A stretch of DNA of 19,509 nt from JAYOFM01 sp038117225 (lineage in GTDB: Bacteria > Pseudomonadota > Alphaproteobacteria > Rhodospirillales > Casp-alpha2). The position numbers and the translations under genes are program-made. Under the pieces are notes generated by a model. It did no database searches and was not told the DNA's origin. It was given only the letters and a program-made list of their open reading frames with translations. Each line of letters begins with the position of its first letter. Positions within the stretch are counted from its first letter, which is position 1. Positions 1-8,300 of the stretch are shown in pieces. The stretch is taken from NCBI GenBank assembly GCA_038117225.1, contig JAYOFM010000073.1, forward strand, positions 1 through 19,509. The letters are read 5' to 3'.

Positions 1-126
1 GCGAAGAAAAAGGCACCGGCAAAGCGTAAAGCCGCGGCCAAAAAACCCGCCGCTAGGAAAACGGCGAAAAAGAAGGCGCCCGCGAAACGCAAAGCCGCGC
101 CAAAGAAGGCCACGCGTAAGCGATAG
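1..126 (+). CDS. C-terminal tail of a Lys/Ala-rich, histone H1-like protein (5' partial)
   Basis: The first 41 codons in frame 1 are open and end at a TAG at 124-126. The peptide is almost only Lys, Ala, Arg and Pro, and contains the ten-residue unit KKAPAKRKAA twice. Such tails occur on bacterial histone H1-like proteins, on some phasins and on other nucleic-acid-binding proteins, where they bind DNA or RNA non-specifically. The folded part of the protein lies outside the window, so the family cannot be decided. The gene runs toward the hem block and probably ends transcription at the hairpin 35 bases downstream. The reading frame is well supported by composition and repeat conservation with synonymous codon changes. 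The function is inference only. Confidence 0.65.
   Translation, partial: AKKKAPAKRKAAAKKPAARKTAKKKAPAKRKAAPKKATRKR
7..99 (+). repeat. Two copies of a 30-base coding repeat (KKAPAKRKAA)
   Basis: Bases 7-36 and 70-99 encode the same ten residues with several synonymous differences (for example gca/gcg, cgt/cgc). This suggests an old internal duplication kept at the protein level in the basic tail. Confidence 0.6.
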
Positions 127-160
127 GCCTGCCCTTCTTTATCTTCGTCATCGAGGATTT

Positions 161-200
161 CGAAACCGCGCTCCCGGTCATGCCGAGGGCGCGGTTTTCG
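161..200. terminator. Hairpin between convergent genes, probable bidirectional terminator
   Basis: The arm starting CGAAACCGCGC at 161 pairs imperfectly with the arm ending GCGCGGTTTTCG at 200, around a short loop near 177-182. A TTTT run closes the right arm for the plus strand, and the matching AAA in the left arm gives a short U run for the minus strand. It lies between the stop of the basic-tail gene (126) and the stop of hemY (210), where both transcripts must end. Confidence 0.55.
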
Positions 201-209
201 ATTCGCGGG

Positions 210-1724
210 CTATCCTTCGGCCGCCGGCACGGTCACCGCCGGGTTGGTCTCGCCCGTTGATCGTGCGTTGGCAGGTTTCGCGTTGCCCGTCGCACCAAGC
301 AGCGGCGGCGTTTTCAATTCCTCTTTGCGTTCGCTCGCGGCCTCGGTAACGGTCGACGCGATCATCGGCAAACCGGGTGACGCAACGTCACTGGCGGACC
401 GGTTGATGACGTGCGGCGGGGTGCGCCAATCGAAGCCGTCAAAGGTTTGGCAGTTGGCACATAGCGCGGTCCAGATTTCGACCGTATTGCCGCAATTGTC
501 ACACACCCAGGCCGGGTCCGGTTCGGCATGCGCCGCGCGACGATACCACTCACGCGCCCGCGCCGCGTCTTCGTGTTCGGATTCCTCAAGCTCCGCCATC
601 AGTCGGCAGGTGCGCGCATCCGGCCGCGTGCTCCCGTGCTCGCCGGCATCCGCGTGTGCGCCGAGGGCCGCGAGATGTTCGCGTGCCTCACCCCACAGCC
701 GCGCGTCCAGGTTGACCCGCGCCTGCGCATATCGGCTTTCCACATGATCCGGGTTGATCGCCGCCAGGGCATCCACGTGACGCACCTGTTCGACCGCCGT
801 GCCGGCGTCATGGGCGATCAGGTAGGGTTCCACCAAGTCCGGATGCGGCGTCGTCCGCCACTGGCCTTCGATCAAGCGCCGTGCCTTGCGCATCTTGCCA
901 TCGGCGACCAGATCGCGGGCATGCGCCAGCGCGGCGGGCAGGAACGTGGGATCCCGGTCGAATGCCTGAGCGGTCTGCCGCGCCGCCTCCGCCGTGTCAC
1001 CGCGCGCATTCGCCTGCAGCGCCAGTTGATGCGCCAACGCGGCCCGGCGGCGCTTACCTTCCGGCGCCGGCAGCAATCGCTGACGCACCAGATCGTCTCC
1101 GGTGATTTGAGCGTCCAGCCATTGGCCATTGCGGGCCTGTAATTCAAACAGGGTGGTGGCGACCCACTCGCTCTTCGGTTTGAGGCGATAGGCACGCCGC
1201 GCCAGCGTCAGCGCGGCCGGCGCATCGTCGCGCTTCATGGCCTGGGTCAACAGGCCCCGCACGCCGAGGAATTCGGTTTCCGGATTGTCCAGCATGGCGG
1301 TGAAGAAGCGACCGGCGGCGCCTTCGTCGCCATCCAGTTGCGCCGCCTGTGCCGCCAGCAGCAGGGTCAACGGCGCGTCATCCAGCAGACCATCCGCGCG
1401 CCGCGATTGACGCTTGGCTTCGTCGCCATCACCGGCGGCGACGGCGACCATGCCACGGCTGAGAGCGGCGTACCCGCGGCCGCGCTGGCGGTTCCGCCAG
1501 GTGTCGGCGACCTGTCCCGGTACACGCTTAAGCGCATCCCAGAAGCGAAGCGCCAGACCGGCCAGGACGGCAAGCACGGCGACGACGGACAGCAGCACGG
1601 CAAAAGACATGTCGGCGCGATAGCCGCGCCACTGCACGGTTGCCTGCCCCGGTTCATCGGCCAGCCAGACGGCGCCGGTGACAATGATGGCGATGACAAG
1701 GATGAATTTGAGACCGCGCCACAT
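210..1724 (-). CDS. hemY: HemY-type TPR inner-membrane protein
   Basis: A 504-residue protein with the HemY N-terminal layout: a transmembrane helix at about residues 5-21, a short periplasmic stretch, a second helix at about 40-59, then cytoplasmic TPR-like helical repeats to about residue 400. HemY of this kind is a membrane protein encoded with late haem genes. It is not the oxygen-dependent protoporphyrinogen oxidase that shares the name, and its exact role in haem synthesis is not settled. Near the C terminus a four-cysteine knuckle (C408, C411, C422, C425, in WVCDNCG and CANC) looks like a zinc ribbon or rubredoxin-like metal site, followed by a disordered tail. The gene starts 7 bases after the mic60 stop with no clear Shine-Dalgarno, so translation is probably coupled to mic60. 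It is the last gene of the hemD-mic60-hemY unit. Confidence 0.9.
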   Translation of the reverse strand: MWRGLKFILVIAIIVTGAVWLADEPGQATVQWRGYRADMSFAVLLSVVAVLAVLAGLALRFWDALKRVPGQVADTWRNRQRGRGYAALSRGMVAVAAGDGDEAKRQSRRADGLLDDAPLTLLLAAQAAQLDGDEGAAGRFFTAMLDNPETEFLGVRGLLTQAMKRDDAPAALTLARRAYRLKPKSEWVATTLFELQARNGQWLDAQITGDDLVRQRLLPAPEGKRRRAALAHQLALQANARGDTAEAARQTAQAFDRDPTFLPAALAHARDLVADGKMRKARRLIEGQWRTTPHPDLVEPYLIAHDAGTAVEQVRHVDALAAINPDHVESRYAQARVNLDARLWGEAREHLAALGAHADAGEHGSTRPDARTCRLMAELEESEHEDAARAREWYRRAAHAEPDPAWVCDNCGNTVEIWTALCANCQTFDGFDWRTPPHVINRSASDVASPGLPMIASTVTEAASERKEELKTPPLLGATGNAKPANARSTGETNPAVTVPAAEG

Positions 1725-1731
1725 GCGCTGT

Positions 1732-3192
1732 CTAACCGCTCGCCGGGACCAGCAGCGCGACCGCCTTGACGTGCAGCGCCGTCAGGGCGCGCTCCGCGGA
1801 CAGCCGTGCCTTGGCGCTTTTCAGCCATGGCTTCGCCAGCGCCATCGCCGCCTCGTTGAGTTGCGGCGCCGCGCCATCGATCGCGGCCACCGCCCCCTTT
1901 AGGTCTCCCGCCCGCATGAGGTTCTCGGCGCGGGCGATAACGGCATCCAACGAGTTTCCGTCGGCGTCGGTGCCGACCCGGCGCACCGACACCAGGGCGC
2001 TAACTTGATTGGCCGCGCGCTGCCACCAGGTGTCGTCGGGCGCGGATCGCGCGGCGCTAAGGAGGTGCCCCGCCAGCCCGTCGAACTGCTCTCGCAACAT
2101 GGCCAGAGTGGGGATGCCCGTCTTGGCGTGCCGCGCCAGGGTTGCCGAGGCGGCGGCGACGTCCGTGTCTCCCGCCGCCAGATCGCTGAGCGTTTCCAAA
2201 TCCGCCGCGAAGGCCGCGCCGCGACGAACGGTATCGCGCAACTGCGCCACGGCCAGAACCAGGGCCCGCGCCTTCGCATCCGTGGTGGTACTGGTAACCC
2301 CCGCGGCGACGCGCGCCTGCTCCAATTCCGCGAGACGGCCTTCAATGACGGACAGGGTCTTGGTCATCGTGCGCGCATCACCGCCGGCGGCCTGCAACGC
2401 ATCGACTCGTTTCCGGACCTCCGAGAGCTCGCCGCCGGATCTCTCCAACTCGGAAAGGCGTTGCAGCACGGCGCTGGTTTCGCCGCCGGACTGCTCGACC
2501 CGCGTCAGCCGGTCGCGGATTTCCTTCAAGGACTGATTCGCCGCGCCAACGGTCGGCGCGCCAGAAGCCGCTTCAGCCATGCGCCGGACATCGCTCAACT
2601 GGCCCTCGACCGTTTCCAGCCGATCAATGATCGTCTTCAACGCGCCCGAGAACTGCTGGCGTTCCGCTTCCAGTTTGGCCAGGGAGTTGGCCGCGTCTGC
2701 GCGTTCGCGTAGCTGCGTTTCCAGCGCCGTCATGCGGCCGACCAAGCCGGCGACCATGGGATCGGGCGCCGATGCCGGCAAAAGTCCCGGAAATGCTTGG
2801 TCTAGTTTGGGCCGCCATATGTCCTGTGTCACCACGGCGCCGACGCCGGCGGCCACGGCAAGAGTCAGCATCGCGCCGGCCCAGGCCCCCGACTTCGGCT
2901 TCGGCGGCGGCGGCTTGATGGAAACGAAGGTGCCGAGGTCTTCCTCGCTGTCGCCACTTGAATCCTTTGCCGAAGCGGCGGCGGAATCCTTCGCATCTTT
3001 CGGTATATCCGTCGGCGCTGTCTCGGGAATCTTGGATTTACCCGCCGGGGGGTTAGAGGCGGGTGTGGGTGTGCGGACTCCGGGTTCGCTCGATTTTGCA
3101 CCGGCGGCCGTCGCGGCGGCAGGTTCCGCCGCCTTCTCGGCCGGCGCCACCGCTTTCTTTACGGTCTTTTTGGTGACGCTTTTCCTGGCCAT
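1732..3192 (-). CDS. mic60: Mitofilin/Mic60-like inner-membrane protein (COG4223 type)
   Basis: A 486-residue protein starting MARKSVTKK. The ATG at 3192 is chosen because AGGAAGAG lies six bases upstream; the frame is open further upstream but without protein character. Layout: a Lys/Ala/Pro/Ser-rich disordered region (1-100), one transmembrane helix (about 103-122, AMLTLAVAAGVGAVV), a long coiled coil (about 150-300, with repeated LxxLE/VxxLE heptads such as RLETVEGQL), and a C-terminal helical domain (about 330-486). This is the architecture of alphaproteobacterial homologues of mitochondrial Mic60, and the position between hemD and hemY is the one reported for them. Mic60 homologues shape intracytoplasmic membranes and contact the BamA-type outer-membrane machinery. 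Function here is inferred from layout and synteny, because the coiled coil itself is not diagnostic. Confidence 0.82.
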   Translation of the reverse strand: MARKSVTKKTVKKAVAPAEKAAEPAAATAAGAKSSEPGVRTPTPASNPPAGKSKIPETAPTDIPKDAKDSAAASAKDSSGDSEEDLGTFVSIKPPPPKPKSGAWAGAMLTLAVAAGVGAVVTQDIWRPKLDQAFPGLLPASAPDPMVAGLVGRMTALETQLRERADAANSLAKLEAERQQFSGALKTIIDRLETVEGQLSDVRRMAEAASGAPTVGAANQSLKEIRDRLTRVEQSGGETSAVLQRLSELERSGGELSEVRKRVDALQAAGGDARTMTKTLSVIEGRLAELEQARVAAGVTSTTTDAKARALVLAVAQLRDTVRRGAAFAADLETLSDLAAGDTDVAAASATLARHAKTGIPTLAMLREQFDGLAGHLLSAARSAPDDTWWQRAANQVSALVSVRRVGTDADGNSLDAVIARAENLMRAGDLKGAVAAIDGAAPQLNEAAMALAKPWLKSAKARLSAERALTALHVKAVALLVPASG

Positions 3193-3224
3193 TCGATACT
3201 CTTCCTCGGACGCCGCTACGGGCC

Positions 3225-3983
3225 CTAGTCGTAGCAGGCAGCCACGGTATCCAGCAAGGATTCCTGTGTCGGCTGCTCGGCAACAAGCACTTGCCGCCAA
3301 GCGAGGCCGGTCGCCGCCGCGACATTGCAGCTGAGGCAGAACGCCTGCAACGTCGCCGCCTGATCGACGAGGCCCGCCTCGGTCATTATTGCATCGAAAA
3401 TTCGCGCCGTGCGAGGCGAAAAAAGCAACACGCCGGAAACCCCGCCAGGCGCATTCCCCAGTGCCAAGGCGGCGCGGCCTCGCTTGCTCAAGGCGGCAAC
3501 GGGCTCGGCGACGTAAAGCACCACGCGGCGGTAATCGAATCCATTGACGCCCAGCATACCGGCCAAATCACCGGCGACCGTCGTGCCGGCGATATGCACC
3601 AGCGGGCCGGCGGCGGCATCCAAGCGGCGGCTGACCAACGCCGCCAGGTCACCAACATCGCCGTCAGCGCTTTCCACCCGCGTGAATCCGTGGTCACGCA
3701 GCGTTCGCGCCGAAGCATCGCCGACGGCGAACATCGGGATATCGCGCGAATCCGTTCGTTCCGCCAGGGCGTGGGCACCATTGGCGCTGGTGATCAGCAC
3801 CGCCTGCGCGTCCGCCAGGTCGAGTGTCTCCGGCCCGCGAGGGGCAATCGTCATCATCGGCTCGATCAAGCCGTCAATGCGCATGGCACGCAGCCGCTCG
3901 GCGAGCGCCAGTGCGTCGGCGCGGGGCCGGGTGACGAGGACTCGCCTCTCTAGGATGGTATCGAATTCAGTGTTGGCGGTCAT
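3225..3983 (-). CDS. hemD: Uroporphyrinogen-III synthase
   Basis: A 252-residue protein, normal for HemD, which cyclises hydroxymethylbilane to uroporphyrinogen III with inversion of ring D in the haem/sirohaem/cobalamin pathway. HemD sequences are poorly conserved, but the family landmarks are present: an N-terminal strand VLVTRPRADA, a TSANGAHAL segment at the hinge region, and LLFSPRTARIF in the second lobe. The ATG at 3983 (MTANTEFDTILERR) is preferred over an upstream in-frame ATG at 4106 that would run across the tsaD start. It heads the hemD-mic60-hemY unit, 32 bases before mic60. hemC, which often accompanies hemD, is not in the window. Confidence 0.88.
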   Translation of the reverse strand: MTANTEFDTILERRVLVTRPRADALALAERLRAMRIDGLIEPMMTIAPRGPETLDLADAQAVLITSANGAHALAERTDSRDIPMFAVGDASARTLRDHGFTRVESADGDVGDLAALVSRRLDAAAGPLVHIAGTTVAGDLAGMLGVNGFDYRRVVLYVAEPVAALSKRGRAALALGNAPGGVSGVLLFSPRTARIFDAIMTEAGLVDQAATLQAFCLSCNVAAATGLAWRQVLVAEQPTQESLLDTVAACYD

Positions 3984-4050
3984 CGTGCATCGGTGGCCAG
4001 ATGGGATCGAAGGGTCTAAATTGCGCCGCATCGCGTGGAAAGGAAAGTCG
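3984..4050. promoter_or_regulatory. Divergent intergenic region between hemD and tsaD
   Basis: These 67 bases separate the start codons of hemD (minus) and tsaD (plus), so promoters for both must lie here or overlap the coding ends. I cannot pick convincing -35/-10 pairs. AGGA at 4041-4044 is the likely tsaD ribosome binding site, six bases before its TTG. Confidence 0.4.
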
Positions 4051-5121
4051 TTGATCGTCCTCGGGATCGAAACCAGTTGCGACGAAACCGCCGCCGCCGT
4101 GGTCAACGGTGAAGGTGAAATCTTGTCAAACGTGGTACTGTCGCAGATCGAGGCGCATGCGCCCTACGGCGGCATCGTGCCGGAAATCGCCGCCCGCGCG
4201 CATCTAGATCACGTGGACGCCATTGTTGCCCGCGCCATGGCGGAGGCCGGCGTCGACTGGGGTGATCTGACCGGCGTCGCCGCCACCGCCGGACCGGGCC
4301 TGATCGGCGGTGTCCTGGTCGGCATCATGACCGGCAAGGCCATTGCGTTCACCCGCGGCCTGCCGTTCGCCGCGGTCAATCATCTGGAAGGCCATGCATT
4401 GACGGCGCGACTGACCGCCCCGGCCGGCGATGATCTGGCATTTCCCTATCTGTTGCTGCTGGTGTCGGGCGGCCATTGCCAACTGCTGTCGGTGGAGGGG
4501 GTCGGCCGCTACCGCCGGCTCGGCACCACCATCGACGACGCCCTCGGCGAGGCCTTCGACAAGACAGCCAAGATGCTCGGTCTCGGCTACCCGGGTGGAC
4601 CAGCGGTAGAGCGGCTGGCCGCCATGGGTGATGCCGATCGATTTTCCATGCCGCGGCCGATGAAGGGCCGGCCCGGATGCGATTTCTCTTTTTCCGGCTT
4701 GAAGACCAAGGTCCGCCAAACCATCGAGGCGCTGCCGCACGGTCCTCTCCAGGAGCGCGACGCCGCTGACATCGCCGCCGCGTTTCAGACCGCCGCCGCC
4801 GATACCGTCGCCGATCGAACCGCGCACGCCATCGCCACCTTCAAGGCCGATCACGCGGATGCGGATGTCCTTGTCGTCGCCGGTGGAGTCGCGGCGAATA
4901 CGGCGCTGCGTGAGCGCTTGTCTCGCGTCGCCAGCGACCATGGCATGCGCCTCGTCGCGCCCCCGCCGGCGCTGTGTACCGACAACGCCGCCATGATCGC
5001 CTGGGCCGGAATCGAACGCCTGCGTCTCGGACTCGAGGACGGGTTGGATTTCAAGGCGCGGCCGCGCTGGCCGTTGGACCCGGAGGCACCGAAGCGCGCC
5101 TTCGCCGGGGCTAAGGCGTAG
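4051..5121 (+). CDS. tsaD: tRNA N6-adenosine threonylcarbamoyltransferase TsaD
   Basis: A 356-residue Kae1/TsaD family protein that transfers threonylcarbamoyl from threonylcarbamoyl-AMP to A37 of ANN-decoding tRNAs, working with TsaB and TsaE. Visible landmarks: N-terminal VLGIETSCDETAAA; the metal-binding HLEGH (H111, H115); SGGH; GGVAAN (278-283); and a C-terminal CTDNAAM with D311. A TTG at 4051 is chosen as start: it places the conserved GIETSCDET five residues in, as in the family, and AGGA lies six bases upstream. The open frame further upstream overlaps hemD on the other strand and shows no TsaD homology. A weak stem (GCCCGA 5121-5126 with TCGGGC 5143-5148) follows the stop but has no T run. 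Confidence 0.95.
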   Translation: MIVLGIETSCDETAAAVVNGEGEILSNVVLSQIEAHAPYGGIVPEIAARAHLDHVDAIVARAMAEAGVDWGDLTGVAATAGPGLIGGVLVGIMTGKAIAFTRGLPFAAVNHLEGHALTARLTAPAGDDLAFPYLLLLVSGGHCQLLSVEGVGRYRRLGTTIDDALGEAFDKTAKMLGLGYPGGPAVERLAAMGDADRFSMPRPMKGRPGCDFSFSGLKTKVRQTIEALPHGPLQERDAADIAAAFQTAAADTVADRTAHAIATFKADHADADVLVVAGGVAANTALRERLSRVASDHGMRLVAPPPALCTDNAAMIAWAGIERLRLGLEDGLDFKARPRWPLDPEAPKRAFAGAKA

Positions 5122-5334
5122 CCCGATAAGAAATCGGCGATGTCGGGCCGGTCATTGATGCGGGTATGTCTCAGATTCATGGGGACGTACCAAATATTTC
5201 GGGCACGCTTCATGGAAGGCGAATGCTACGCTAGACGCGGATCACAACGCAGCTTGTCGTTCCTTGTGCAGATCGCTCCCGCTTAACACATTACGGCACC
5301 CGCATGTTCGCGATTTCGAATCTGGAATTCTCCT

Positions 5335-8300
5335 ATGCAAAACGTGGATGAGCCTATCGGCGCGCCGAAGATGCCGAACGAACCCGAAAACCGCCCACCA
5401 CTCCAGCTGAAGTTGGGGTTCGGATTCGATGACCTATACGAAAGAGAGGGCCTTGAGCGGATCGACGCGGCGTTTATGGACTTTCTCTCCACTGGAGACC
5501 CCGCAATATTCGACAGATTGACGCAGGCGAGGCGCAATCCCGACAATCTTTCGGCGTTGGATCATTCCTCACTGATCATCGAGACGGCTCGGTTCTTGGA
5601 ACCGTTCGTCGCCAAGCTTTTCGGAATTGATGACGATCTTGCGGGCATGTCGGCCGAACATCTTGCCTACAACCGGGTTTTCGAGTGCCGGCGCCAATTC
5701 GTTCAACGCCGTGCCTTGAAGAAGTACAAGCTTTCGGATGTTGAAGACTTTGATGGCGCGGCCGCCGCCGCGACGTTACGCGGTTTTATGCGCGATGATA
5801 TCGGCGAGGACTCCTTCGCGGATCACGTAATGAAATGGATGGAGAGCCCCGAAGGCTTTGAAGATGCCCTCGACGTGGCGGAAAAATACGCGGCGTGGGC
5901 GACCCTAAGCGACGAGGGGCGTCGCTCGCGAAAACAGTCGGTGCTCTTCAAGCAGCCACAAAAAACAGACCCCGAGAACCTTGTCACGACGGAAATTCAT
6001 GCGCGCGGCGGTCTCGACGTCCACATGCGCGGAAAGGAATCACACCGGCGCCGCGAGGGTTTCGACCTCACCGATTCCGGCATGAGTCTGCGCCAGGCTC
6101 TTGGCGAAGCGCACTATTGTATCTGGTGTCACAACCAGGGGAAGGATTCGTGCTCGACGGGTCTGCGTGAAAAATCCGGTACGGGATACCGCGCCAACGC
6201 GTTCGGCACGCCGCTTACGGGATGTCCGCTCGGCGAGAAAATTTCGGAAATGAATATTCTCAAGAGCGGCGGGTTCGCCATCGCGGCATTGGCCGTGGTG
6301 ACAACGGACAATCCACTTTGCGCCGCAACCGGACACCGTATCTGCAACGATTGCATGAAATCCTGCATCTACCAGCGCCAAGAGCCGGTCGATATCCCAC
6401 AGATCGAAACGCGGACGCTCAAGGATGTTCTTGCCTTGCCTTGGGGTTTCGAGATTTACAGCCTGTTGACGCGCTGGACGCCGCTCGACTTTCGCCGTCC
6501 CGTCCCGCGTAAGAATTCCGGTTATAAGGTTCTGGTTGTCGGGCTAGGGCCCGCCGGGTTCAATCTCGCGCACCATCTGTTGAACGATGGTCATACGGTT
6601 GTCGCGATTGACGGTCTTAAAATCGAGCCTCTAGAGGCGACGCTTTCCGGCGTTCAGATTGACGGACAGCGGGTGCCATTCGAACCCGTCCAGAACGCGG
6701 CCGCGCTCCGCGAGCCTTTGGGTACACGCGTTGTCGCGGGATTCGGCGGTGTTGCCGAATACGGAATTACGTCGAGGTGGGATAAGAACAACCTGAAACT
6801 CATCCGCCTCTTGCTTGAACGCCGAGAGGGATTTTCCCTGTTTGGCGGTGTCCGATTCGGCGGCACCCTTACCATCGAAGATGCGATGTCGCTTGGCTTT
6901 GATCACATCGCACTTTGTATGGGCGCGGGTCGGCCGACGTTCATCGATATTCCGAATGCCCTGGCAAAAGGCGTGCGAATGGCTTCGGATTTCTTGATGG
7001 CGCTGCAACTGACTGGAGCGGCGAAGCAAGAGTCGTTGGCCAATCTGTATATACGGCTTCCCGTCGCCGTTATCGGCGGCGGCTTGACCGCTATTGATGC
7101 AGCAACGGAAGCCCGCGCCTATTACCCGTTTCAAGTAGAGAAATTCCTGCGGCGTTACGAGTCCCTGGTCGCGATCAAGGGCGATGCCGTGGTGCGAAAC
7201 TCCTGGTCGGCGGACGAGAAATTGATCGCCGACGAGTTCATCGCTCACGCGCGCGCCATCCGGGCGGAACGCATGGCCGCCGCGGAGGCGGGGCGATCGC
7301 CCGAGATCAGTGAACTTCTGGATGCCTGGGGCGGCGTGACCGTGATCTACCGGCGTCGGCTCGTCGACGCGCCAGCGTATACCGGCAACCATGAAGAAGT
7401 GGCATTGGCGCTCGATGAAGGCATCGGGTTCGCCGAGTGTTTGACGCCATTGGGGATGGAAATAGATGCCGATGGTTACGTACAGACATTGCGGCTGGCC
7501 CAGCGGCGGGTCGATGCCGATGGCGCTCTGGGGGAAACGGTCAAGGAAATCTCAATGCCGGCGAAATCCGTTTTGCTGGCCGCGGGAACTCAACCCAACA
7601 CTGTTCTCAAACGAGAAGTGCCTGAAGAACTTCCGGAGCTGAACGGAAAATACTTTCAGGCATTTGATATTCACGGAGAGCCGGCTGAGCCGGAAGGCTC
7701 GGCGAAGCCCGATTCGCTGGATGTCTTCATGAAGCACCGCGAAGACGGTAGGGCGATGAGCTTCTGGGGCGACCTGCATCCGTCTTTTGCCGGCAACGTG
7801 GTCAAGGCCATGGGCGGAACCAAACAAGGTTATCCGCTGATCACCGAAAAGATGTCCCGGCACAAACCCACGGATATCCTGGGACGCGACCTGATCGCGC
7901 GATTGAATGATGACCTGCGGCCCCGCGTCGAGCGTGTCGAGCGCTTGACGCCGACCATTGTCGAGGTCGTGCTGTATGCGCCACGCCAGGCGAGAAACTT
8001 CCAGCCCGGGCAGTTTTTTCGGTTACAGAATTTTGAAACCCTGGCCACCAAGGTCGAGGGTACGGTTCTCGCCATGGAAGGCCTGGCACTGACCGGCGCC
8101 TGGGTCGACCAGGAGAAAGGACTGATCTCGACGATTGTCCTTGAGGTCGGCGGTTCCAGTAATCTGTGTCAATTCCTGCGGCCCGGCGAGCCCGTGGTGC
8201 TCATGGGTCCGACGGGTGAGCCAACCGATACGCCGGGCGGGGAAACCGTGTTGTTAATGGGTGGCGGCCTCGGTAACGCAGTTTTGCTCTCGATCGGCCG

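Noticed and set aside
528..1142. 204-codon open frame on the plus strand opposite hemY
   Set aside because: Arg/Gly-rich, low-complexity translation typical of the complement of a GC-rich gene; hemY on the minus strand has clear family features.
2005..2712. 235-codon plus-strand frame opposite mic60
   Set aside because: No recognisable motif or Shine-Dalgarno; it is the antisense of the coiled-coil region.
3544..4050. In-frame extension upstream of tsaD giving a 525-residue protein
   Set aside because: The added part is antisense to hemD and has no TsaD homology; the TTG at 4051 gives the family N terminus and a good ribosome binding site.
4204..4941. 245-codon minus-strand frame opposite tsaD
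   Set aside because: Arises from the GC-rich codon pattern of tsaD; no protein-like motif.
5158..5286. 42-codon frame in the leader of the large oxidoreductase gene (starts MRVCLRFMG)
   Set aside because: No Shine-Dalgarno, no recognised motif, and codon use unlike the neighbours; a leader peptide cannot be excluded but is not supported.
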